The position numbers were made by a program, and so were the translations under genes. Under the pieces are notes generated by a model, which made no database searches, had not been told where the DNA came from, and saw only the letters and a program-made list of their open reading frames with translations. Shown here piece after piece: positions 57,726 through 64,000 of a DNA stretch of 64,000 nucleotides (position 1 is the first letter of the stretch; each line of letters starts with the position of its first letter). Where the stretch lies: the NCBI RefSeq assembly GCF_003710825.1, contig NZ_RHHQ01000010.1, positions 1 through 64,000 on the forward strand, in the 5' to 3' direction. This DNA comes from Brevibacillus fluminis (GTDB lineage: Bacteria; Bacillota; Bacilli; Brevibacillales; Brevibacillaceae).

Positions 57726-58670
57726 TTACGCCCGCTTGCGCTGCCTGCCGCTAAGCTGGAGCGCTTGCAGGCCGGAAACATGGGCAGCGGCCATCGAGGT
57801 GCCATCCAATACGCGGTATCCTTTATTCAGCCAAGTGGATTTGATTGCAACACCAGGAGCGTACGTCCTGACTTTGCGTCCGCGCGAGCTGAATTCAGCC
57901 AACCGGCCTTGCTGATCAATTGCCCCGACTGCGATCACATTCCGGTATGCTGCAGGGTACTCGACCACACCGCCGTTGTTCCCAGCCGAAGCGACCATGA
58001 TAATGCCTGCACGAGCCGCCTGATCGATGACATGCCGCATGACAGGGGAATCATCGCTCGTGCCAAAGCTCATGTTGATGATGTGCATCTTGTTTTCGAT
58101 TGCCCAGCTGATACCCTCGGCAATATCGGCAACTTCCGCCGCCCCTTCTCCATTAAATGCGTGAAGATCGTATAACTCAACGCCGGGAGCGACCCCGACG
58201 ATTCCTTTGTTGTTCATCACAGCTGCAATGGTACCTGCCACATGCGTGCCGTGCCCGTTTGTTTGGGACGATGGCCCCGCAAGCGACACGCCACCTTTCA
58301 CTTGCCCTTGCAAGTCAGGATGCTTGCGTGAAATGCCAGTATCAAGCACGCCCACGCGGATCCCCTCGCCCTTTGTCCGTTCCCAGAGCGCGGGTGCCCC
58401 TATGTTTTCCACTCCCCATGGTATGGCATCAGTCTCGGCTTGACTTTTCGAGACAGCCGGCGCATGAAGCTTCACTGTGATATTGTCCGACACCATAAAT
58501 TTGACTTTTCCCAATTGCTTTGTCAGCGATTCAACATATTCCTCCGGCAAAACAATCGAGCGCAGTGCTTCCAAATGGCGCAGCCCGAAAATGATGGCCT
58601 GCTCCTTGGCAAGACACTCTGTGCAATGATGATAGCTTTGCTGTGACAAAAGTGTGAGAATCTTATGCAC
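57726..58670 (-). CDS. Subtilisin-like serine protease without signal peptide, short C-terminus
   Basis: The 314-residue S8 protease has catalytic Asp in 'IRVGVLDTGISRKHPD', His in 'NGHGTHVAGTIAAVMN', the oxyanion Asn in 'IIMVASAGNNGG' and Ser in 'LDGTSMAAAHVSG'. Residues 1-85 act like a pro-region ('YVESLTKQLGKVKFMVSDNITVKLHAP') with an unusual 'HHCTEC', and no secretion signal is seen. The protein ends 20 residues after the catalytic Ser, so the last helices and strands of the usual fold (about 45 residues) are missing. Pro in the normal S-M-A-A-P-H is Ala. The GTG at 58670 follows GGAGGGG. Confidence 0.82.
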   Translation of the reverse strand: MHKILTLLSQQSYHHCTECLAKEQAIIFGLRHLEALRSIVLPEEYVESLTKQLGKVKFMVSDNITVKLHAPAVSKSQAETDAIPWGVENIGAPALWERTKGEGIRVGVLDTGISRKHPDLQGQVKGGVSLAGPSSQTNGHGTHVAGTIAAVMNNKGIVGVAPGVELYDLHAFNGEGAAEVADIAEGISWAIENKMHIINMSFGTSDDSPVMRHVIDQAARAGIIMVASAGNNGGVVEYPAAYRNVIAVGAIDQQGRLAEFSSRGRKVRTYAPGVAIKSTWLNKGYRVLDGTSMAAAHVSGLQALQLSGRQRKRA

Positions 58671-58750
58671 CTGTTTACCCCTCCGACAAAGGAAATCCCT
58701 TTTTTGTTCATCGTATGAGCATGACAGGAGCTGAGAACCGGTCGATTCGC

Positions 58751-59173
58751 CTATTCTCCCACAATTTGTTGCCAACGCTCGCGCCACACGATGCCATCGG
58801 CAATCCAGCTTTCCACTTGCTCTTGCTTGTCAGCCGGAATTCCGAGGAGCACGGCGATGCGACGAATTTCGCATTGCTCAGCGACGGAGAGCTTGCGGTC
58901 AATCAAAGCGATATGGTACAGCTGCCGTATCACAGTTAGTTTGGATGTCAAGTCAAGCGGAAGCATCTCCTCGACAATTTCTTCCGGCGATTTTGGATGG
59001 TCCAAATCGTCCATCAATACTTGCCGTTCGCGCAAGTTAAAATGTTCGTTATTGACCATCTGCGAAATGCTTGTCATCTCTTTCATACCCATATATCCAT
59101 CCGCATGACCGACGCAAATCATTAAACGGATTGAAGCAAATAGTAATTGTTTATCTTTAATTAATGTTGGCAA
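58751..59173 (-). CDS. TerB-like helical protein
   Basis: The 140-residue alpha-helical protein has 'LFASIRLMICVGHADGYMGMKEMTSISQMVNNE' and 'HIALIDRKLSVAEQCEIRRIAVLLGIPADKQEQVESWI'. The repeated D-x-x-x-x-x-x-E pattern is the TerB tellurite-resistance fold, which binds metal. Function in the cell is unknown. It lies 80 bases upstream of the subtilase on the same strand and may be cotranscribed. Confidence 0.7.
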   Translation of the reverse strand: MPTLIKDKQLLFASIRLMICVGHADGYMGMKEMTSISQMVNNEHFNLRERQVLMDDLDHPKSPEEIVEEMLPLDLTSKLTVIRQLYHIALIDRKLSVAEQCEIRRIAVLLGIPADKQEQVESWIADGIVWRERWQQIVGE

Positions 59174-59259
59174 TCTGTATCACTCTCACTTTTTTATTCC
59201 TTTTACTAATTATACGATCAAAAAAGAAAACGGTTGCAAAAAATTGTGTCAGACTACAA

Positions 59260-59290
59260 AACCCTTCCCCGGTAATTGCAGGGAAGGGTT
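59260..59290 (-). terminator. Terminator of the second CNNM/CorC gene
   Basis: AACCCTTCCC pairs with GGGAAGGGTT around 11 bases; TTTT follows on the minus strand. Confidence 0.75.
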
Positions 59291-60611
59291 AATTTTCCAC
59301 AATTGGAGCCGGTAGCTTGCGGATCAGCACACGGGTAATGCGATAATGGTCAACCTCGGTGACCTCGAATTCGTACCCATCCTTTTGAACAACATCGCCG
59401 ACGACCGGAGAATGATCAATCTGCATATAAATCCACCCTGCTAGCGTGTCCACCTCGGACGATTCCAGGGTAATCTCGAGAAAATCGTTAACCTCTTCCA
59501 ACAGCATGCGGCCATCGAGCGAAAGATCGTCATTCGTCCGTTCGATTTCCGGACGCTCGTCATCGAATTCGTCCTGGATGTCTCCAACGATTTCCTCCAT
59601 TATATCTTCAAGCGTCACCAGACCTGCCGTCCCGCCGTATTCATCGATCAAAATGGCCAATTGGCCGCGCTGTTTTTGCAGCATCGTCAACAAGGTGCTG
59701 ATCGAGATCGTTTCCGGTACACTGAGAACGGGACGCATGATGTTTTCCAGGTCCTCGCTCCTGTCCTGCAAGACAGAGGTCAACAAGTCTTTGATGTGCA
59801 GGACACCTTTCACATGGTCCTTATCGCCGTCGACCACTGGATAACGGGTGAAGCGGCCGTTTCTCACTAGCTCGACATTGTCCAGAAACTGGTCACGCAA
59901 GTTCAGAACAGTCATATCAGTTCGCGGCACCATGATTTCGCGCGCCATCGTCTCGGAAAAATCAAAGATATTATCCACCAGCATCAATTCCGTTTGATCG
60001 ATATAGCCACTTTTATGGCTTTCGTTGACCAGAATCCGGATCTCTTCCTCTGTATGGGCCGCTACCTGCACTTGCGTCGAAATGCCGAACAGCCTCAAGA
60101 TCAGATTGGCCGACCAGTTGAGAAATGCGATGAACGGGTACATGATGCGATAAAACCATTGGATCGGGCGCGCCACATGCAAGGAGACCCACTCCGACCG
60201 TTGAATTGCAAGCGACTTGGGGGCAAGCTCGCCCATCACAATGTGCAGGAAGGTAATAATCGCAAACCCGATGATCCCGGAAATCGTCGTCATCCACGGC
60301 TCGCCGACACCAAAATAATGGAAAAGTGGTTCAAGCAGATGGGCGATCGCCGGTTCACCCAGCCACCCAAGCCCGAGAGAAGCGAGAGTGATGCCCAACT
60401 GGGTCGCAGATAAATATGCGTCCAAATGGTGGATCAGCCGCTCCACATGCCGAGCCTTTGCATTCCCCTCGGCAATCAGCTGTGTAATGCGGGACTCGCG
60501 CACTTTGACCACAGCGAATTCGGTTGCCACAAAAAAACCATTCAAAAACACCAGAATAAGCACGAACGCGAGCCGCAGCAAAACGCTGCCTAAGCCATCC
60601 TCGATCATCAC
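59289..60611 (-). CDS. CNNM/CorC (hemolysin C family) transporter, second copy
   Basis: The 440-residue paralogue of the protein at 36753 has the same layout: CNNM domain ('NGFFVATEFAVVKVRESRITQLIAEGNAKARHVERLIHHLDAYLSATQLGITLASLGLGWLGEPAIAHLLEPL'), CBS pair ('REIMVPRTDMTVLNL', 'QLAILIDEYGGTAGLVTLEDIMEEIVGDIQDEFDDERPEIER') and CorC_HlyC domain. GTG start behind GGGGGAAGC. The two copies differ most in the last 60 residues. Confidence 0.88.
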   Translation of the reverse strand: MMIEDGLGSVLLRLAFVLILVFLNGFFVATEFAVVKVRESRITQLIAEGNAKARHVERLIHHLDAYLSATQLGITLASLGLGWLGEPAIAHLLEPLFHYFGVGEPWMTTISGIIGFAIITFLHIVMGELAPKSLAIQRSEWVSLHVARPIQWFYRIMYPFIAFLNWSANLILRLFGISTQVQVAAHTEEEIRILVNESHKSGYIDQTELMLVDNIFDFSETMAREIMVPRTDMTVLNLRDQFLDNVELVRNGRFTRYPVVDGDKDHVKGVLHIKDLLTSVLQDRSEDLENIMRPVLSVPETISISTLLTMLQKQRGQLAILIDEYGGTAGLVTLEDIMEEIVGDIQDEFDDERPEIERTNDDLSLDGRMLLEEVNDFLEITLESSEVDTLAGWIYMQIDHSPVVGDVVQKDGYEFEVTEVDHYRITRVLIRKLPAPIVEN

Positions 60612-61086
60612 ACAGCTTCCCCCTCTCTCTGCTCGTATGTAGGGGTAGTTTGTCCGATCTGGGGCCGCTTTATCGCAACAGGAAAAGCCCTGCGACGCTC
60701 CTTTTCAGACCGCGCAGGACTATGGCTTTTTGCTATTGAATTCGGATCAGACGACCTTCCATTCAGCGAATCACTATGTGCAAGACCTTACGCAGGAAAA
60801 CTCCTTTCTTGTTGTTGGAAATCAATCACGCTTCAGTGCTTTCTCACCAACGACCACACAGGTGCTGTCCGGCTGCCCTCCCTTTCCAAAAGATCCAGCG
60901 ATTGAATCGCTGTAGGTACATAGTACAAAATTTTCTGAATCTTGTAAATCATTTTCTTAAAATAGGCTTCATATTTTTACAACAGCTTGTTCCTTTTATT
61001 GGCCTTGTTTTTTCGGGCGTTTTTTTGTCCTTTGGTTCATGATTATGGTACGATATGACTAGTAAATCAATGAGGTGAACGAACGC
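60612..61086. other. Divergent intergenic region between the CNNM and XPB genes
   Basis: It holds a hairpin at 60683-60731 (AAAAGCC-CTGCG with CGCAGG..GGCTTTTT, on one side bulged), of unclear use, and the XPB promoter at 61025-61054. An open frame at 60730-60915 has no ribosome site and is not called. Confidence 0.45.
61025..61054 (+). promoter_or_regulatory. Promoter of the XPB helicase gene
   Basis: TTGTCC (61025-61030), an 18-base spacer and TACGAT (61049-61054), preceded by TGG (extended -10), 33 bases before the start. Confidence 0.6.
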
Positions 61087-62754
61087 ATGGCGCACCACCC
61101 TCATCTTCCACTCATCGTGCAAAGCGATCGAACGGTTCTGGCTGAAGTGCAGAATCCGCTATTCGCCGAGGCGACCCGATCGATTGCGCGATTTGCCGAG
61201 CTGGAAAAAAGCCCGGATTACATCCATACCTACAAAATCACGCCACTTTCTCTCTGGAATGCAGCAGCCAGCGGAATGACGGCCGACCATATTTTGGACG
61301 TGCTCTACTCCTACAGCAAATTCGATGTGCCGCTTTCATTAGTCGCAGAGATTGGCGAGCAAATGAAGCGCTATGGCCTGATCCGGCTGGAAAAGCATGA
61401 GGAAGCGTTGCTGTTGAAAAGCGATGATGACCACGTATTGCCACAACTGTTCCGTTATCCTTCGCTTGCACGTTATGTGGAGGCCGAGCTGTCCGATTGT
61501 TGTTACCGGATCGCTACAGCTGCACGCGGGGAAATCAAGCAGGAGCTGATTCGACTCGGTTATCCTGTGGTTGATTTGGCTGGCTATGCCGCCGGGGACA
61601 GTCTACCTTTTCAATTAAAGCCTGTGAGCGCAAAGGGACCGTTTCAACTGCGCCCGTATCAAGCGGAAGCGATTGAAAGCTTCTATGCGGGCGGTACCGT
61701 TTATGGCGGAAGCGGCGTGCTTGTGCTACCGTGCGGTGCAGGCAAAACCATCATCGGCATCGGCACGATCTGCAAGCTGCAGACGGCCACGCTAATTTTG
61801 ACGACCAATACAACATCGGTCCGCCAGTGGATTGCCGAGCTGCGCGATAAGACCAACCTCGATCCGGAACTGATCGGCGAATATACCGGTGAGAGGAAAG
61901 AAGTCAAGCCGATTACGGTGGCTACGTACCAGATGCTGACGTATCGCAGCCGAGAGGACCAAGAGTTCCCGCACATGAACCTGTTTACCGGCGACCACTT
62001 CGGACTGGTGGTTTACGACGAGGTTCATCTGTTGCCCGCGCCTGTTTTTCGCATGACGGCTGGTATTCAGACAAAACGACGTCTCGGCCTGACTGCTACG
62101 CTTGTTCGCGAAGACGGTCGGGAGTCGGACGTCTTTTCGCTCGTCGGCCCGAAAAAATATGACATGCCTTGGCGGGAGCTGGAAGCGCAAGGCCATATCG
62201 CCCAAGCTGTTTGCAAGGAGGTGCGCGTCCCGATGCCTCCGCAGACGCGCGAAGCATATGCCTTCGCCTCGGCTCAGCAAAAGTCACGGATCGCTGCTGA
62301 AAATCCATACAAGCTAGAATGGTTAAAGAAATTGGTGCGTAACCATGCCCATGATCGTATACTCGTTATTGGGCAATATCTGGATCAGCTGGAGCAGGCA
62401 GCAGAAGCGCTCCAGGCCCCGCTCATCACCGGAAAAGTGAAGGAAACGGCGCGCGAAGAGCTTTATAGCGATTTTAAGGAAGGAAAGCTCCAAGTGCTGG
62501 TCGTTTCCAAGGTGGCAAATTTCGCCATCGATCTTCCGGATGCAAATGTTGCCATTCAACTTTCCGGCACATTCGGTTCCAGGCAGGAGGAGGCGCAAAG
62601 GCTGGGGCGTATTTTGCGGCCAAAAGAGGCGCAGAATCAAGCCCATTTCTATACAGTGGTGACGAGAGATTCGCGAGACCAAGATTTTGCGAGGCAGCGC
62701 CAGCTGTTTCTCGTAGAGCAAGGCTACCAATACGAAATTTTTGAAGCAGATTGA
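61087..62754 (+). CDS. Bacterial XPB/ERCC3-like DNA helicase
   Basis: In this 555-residue SF2 helicase the N-terminal 190 residues have the damage-recognition-like domain. Helicase motifs: Q/I 'LRPYQAEAIESF', 'VLVLPCGAGKTIIGI', II 'GLVVYDEVHLL' (DEVH), III 'RLGLTATLVREDGRE', which includes the R-E-D motif typical of XPB, and VI 'QEEAQRLGRILRPK'. It unwinds 3'-5' in repair or promoter opening. The nuclease partner Bax1 seen in archaea is not adjacent. The ATG at 61087 follows GAGGTGA; the GTG at 61075 lies within that site. Confidence 0.9.
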   Translation: MAHHPHLPLIVQSDRTVLAEVQNPLFAEATRSIARFAELEKSPDYIHTYKITPLSLWNAAASGMTADHILDVLYSYSKFDVPLSLVAEIGEQMKRYGLIRLEKHEEALLLKSDDDHVLPQLFRYPSLARYVEAELSDCCYRIATAARGEIKQELIRLGYPVVDLAGYAAGDSLPFQLKPVSAKGPFQLRPYQAEAIESFYAGGTVYGGSGVLVLPCGAGKTIIGIGTICKLQTATLILTTNTTSVRQWIAELRDKTNLDPELIGEYTGERKEVKPITVATYQMLTYRSREDQEFPHMNLFTGDHFGLVVYDEVHLLPAPVFRMTAGIQTKRRLGLTATLVREDGRESDVFSLVGPKKYDMPWRELEAQGHIAQAVCKEVRVPMPPQTREAYAFASAQQKSRIAAENPYKLEWLKKLVRNHAHDRILVIGQYLDQLEQAAEALQAPLITGKVKETAREELYSDFKEGKLQVLVVSKVANFAIDLPDANVAIQLSGTFGSRQEEAQRLGRILRPKEAQNQAHFYTVVTRDSRDQDFARQRQLFLVEQGYQYEIFEAD

Positions 62755-62777
62755 AACGTTCCAAAAACTATCACGTC
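62752..62777 (+). promoter_or_regulatory. ECF-type autoregulatory promoter
   Basis: TGAAAC (62752-62757), a 16-base spacer and CGTC (62774-62777). This matches promoters of B. subtilis SigW/SigX/SigM-type factors. The first three bases are the XPB stop codon. It lies 30 bases before the sigma gene, so autoregulation is likely. Confidence 0.7.
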
Positions 62778-62806
62778 AGATAAAGGGAAGGGAGGCTGGC
62801 AGGTCG

Positions 62807-63376
62807 ATGCAAACCGATAGCGACATTATCCAACGGATTTTGCAAGGCGATACTGAAGCTTACCGGGAAATCATTCAGCGCTATCAGCACATGATTTTCG
62901 TGTTTATCTATAAAATGGTAAACAATCATTCCGATGCGGAGGATCTTACGCAGGAAGTGTTCGTGAAGGCGTATGAAAAACTATCTTCCTATCGCGGCGA
63001 CAGCCAATTTTCCACGTGGCTGCACACATTGGCCCGGAACCGAACGATTGATTTCATACGGCGCCGCAAATTCCACGATTCCGATGACCAGCTAGCCTAC
63101 GTGCCGTCGCAGGTGCGGCACGAATCGCCACAGGAATCGCTCATGGTAAAAGAACGCATTCGTGAGATCGAATCGGCTTTCGGCAAATTGTCCGAGTCTT
63201 ACCGCGAAGTCATCGTGCTGCGTTGCACGCATGAGTATCCATTCGACAAAATTGCTTCACTCCTCGGAGTGGCAGAATCAACGGCCCGCGTCCGCTACCT
63301 TCGTGCTCGCCAAGAACTTGCGAAACTACTACAACATACGGAAGGAGGGCTCGTTCATGAATTGCCAGGAATTTAG
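62807..63376 (+). CDS. ECF-family RNA polymerase sigma factor
   Basis: In this 189-residue protein region 2 is 'ILQGDTEAYREIIQRYQHMIFVFIYKMVNNHSDAEDLTQEVFVKAYEKLSSYRGDSQFSTWLHTLARNRTIDFIRRRK' and region 4 is 'LSESYREVIVLRCTHEYPFDKIASLLGVAESTARVRYLRARQELAKLL'. It belongs to the SigW/SigX-like group controlled by a membrane anti-sigma factor. The ATG at 62807 is preceded by AGG-rich GGGAGGCTGGCAGG. It overlaps the anti-sigma gene by 20 bases. Confidence 0.92.
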   Translation: MQTDSDIIQRILQGDTEAYREIIQRYQHMIFVFIYKMVNNHSDAEDLTQEVFVKAYEKLSSYRGDSQFSTWLHTLARNRTIDFIRRRKFHDSDDQLAYVPSQVRHESPQESLMVKERIREIESAFGKLSESYREVIVLRCTHEYPFDKIASLLGVAESTARVRYLRARQELAKLLQHTEGGLVHELPGI

Positions 63377-64000
63377 GAGCAAGTGGGAACATTCCATAGA
63401 TGACGCTGTATATGAGCACATAGAAACGTGCGAGGATTGCCTCAACTGGATCGAAACATCCACAAGTGCATTAGAGGAGGCGATGTTCTTGAAAGAGTAT
63501 CCCGCTCCCTCCGCCCAGCTCGAAGACCGGATTATGCAAGCCATTTACCAAACATCCGGCACCAATAACGTGCCGCTTTCAGCGACCGTTTTGCCTGCCG
63601 CCGGAGACATTCAGGTGCAAAAGCCGAACAAACGACGTTTTTTCGTCCCTACATGGGTAGCCGCCGCTGGTGTGGTCGTCGCTGTCGGCTTGATCGGTGC
63701 CCCGTTTCTGACCGGAAATCAAAGCGAGCAGTTTGCCGAGGTTGCTTCCTCTCCACCATCCGAGAGCCAAACCCAGGGCGGAACAACAGCGAATGAAGCT
63801 GCCCAGCCTAAGTCTGCACAGCCATTGATGGCCCCGACCACAACAGCAAATAACGCGCAAGCCGAGCAGCCTGCCGCCGCAGCAGACCAGCTAGCGCAGG
63901 CATCGACCGAAACGGAAGCTGCATCGGCTAACAAAACGGCAGCACAGGCAAAAACAGGGGCAGGCGGAGATGTCAATGCAGCAAACGCGAAAAAAGTGGT
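63357..64000 (+). CDS. Membrane-anchored zinc anti-sigma factor, 5' part
   Basis: 214 residues are visible and the frame runs off the window. Residues 1-35 have the ZAS motif H-x3-C-x2-C ('YEHIETCEDCLNW'). A membrane helix lies at about 95-115 ('FVPTWVAAAGVVVAVGLIGAPFL'). The extracellular part is Ala/Gln/Thr-rich low complexity ('EQPAAAADQLAQASTETEAASANKTAAQ'). It should hold the sigma factor at the membrane until cleaved by proteolysis. Ribosome site GGAGGG lies inside the sigma gene. The low-complexity outer region is unusually long. Confidence 0.85.
   Translation, partial: MNCQEFRSKWEHSIDDAVYEHIETCEDCLNWIETSTSALEEAMFLKEYPAPSAQLEDRIMQAIYQTSGTNNVPLSATVLPAAGDIQVQKPNKRRFFVPTWVAAAGVVVAVGLIGAPFLTGNQSEQFAEVASSPPSESQTQGGTTANEAAQPKSAQPLMAPTTTANNAQAEQPAAAADQLAQASTETEAASANKTAAQAKTGAGGDVNAANAKKV

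Noticed and set aside
60730..60915. 61-codon open frame upstream of the XPB gene
   Set aside because: No ribosome site, starts inside a hairpin, and has no recognisable pattern.
1..64000. CRISPR arrays, prophage or insertion sequences
   Set aside because: No regularly spaced direct repeats with spacers, no transposase or phage structural genes were seen; the only short tandem repeats are coding (23829-24031 and 1-373).

Overview
The window comes from an endospore-forming Gram-positive of the order Bacillales. I infer a Tumebacillus-, Effusibacillus- or Brevibacillus-like organism with medium GC, but there is no rRNA to confirm it. Pointers are strong AGGAGG-type ribosome binding sites, frequent GTG/TTG starts, a spore-coat/alcohol-dehydrogenase operon laid out like Bacillus subtilis yraGF-adhB-yraED, a yngHB-yngG-yngF-yngE mother-cell-type operon, a SqhC-like triterpene cyclase, TasA/CalY (camelysin) proteins with SipW signal peptidases, and a yybP-ykoY manganese riboswitch in front of a TerC protein.

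Layout. 1-9.4 kb: 5' part of a large secreted Ig-like repeat protein (minus), yutG, tRNA-Val, an alpha/beta-hydrolase pseudoenzyme fused to a winged-helix activator domain, a YidC-type insertase, an orphan DNA methyltransferase, an SDR and an MBL-fold hydrolase. 9.5-14.3 kb: leucine/acyl-CoA catabolic operon (minus) and an EamA transporter. 14.4-20.3 kb: tRNA-Ile2/Met and tRNA-Val, coat-protein/adhB operon, ppaC, sqhC. 20.4-31.5 kb: a minus-strand matrix-fibre island. It holds two CalY/TasA-like proteins, two adjacent SipW peptidases, a proline/glycine repeat protein, a further TasA-like protein, a TasA-like/beta-helix fusion and a third SipW. It is followed by a zinc-ribbon protein, a membrane protein with a degenerate HD-GYP domain, a NarL-type regulator, its histidine kinase, a 50-residue ORF coupled to the kinase, and a 32-residue membrane peptide. 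A 16-bp palindrome occurs upstream of both sipW-headed transcription units and could be the operator of the adjacent regulator.

31.6-49 kb: yjcG/yjcF, a zinc-type czrA-czcD pair with its operator, a 173-bp inverted-repeat element, PHP and MBL hydrolases, a CNNM/CorC transporter, a UvrD-like helicase with an N-terminal zinc module, and an ABC-F ribosome-protection gene behind a long leader with a small ORF and several terminators (probable attenuation). Then come fabI, a ZIP transporter, a phosphoesterase, a RacA-like protein, TerC with its riboswitch, and an AT-richer MFS exporter region. 49.6-64 kb: MocR-azlC-azlD, cheW, an AzgA-type purine permease, thpR, surE, a short subtilase, a TerB-like protein, a second CNNM protein, bacterial XPB helicase, and an ECF sigma/anti-sigma pair whose own promoter overlaps the XPB stop codon.

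The most interesting region is the SipW/TasA-like island with its private two-component system. Next are the ABC-F leader and the dead-hydrolase regulator.
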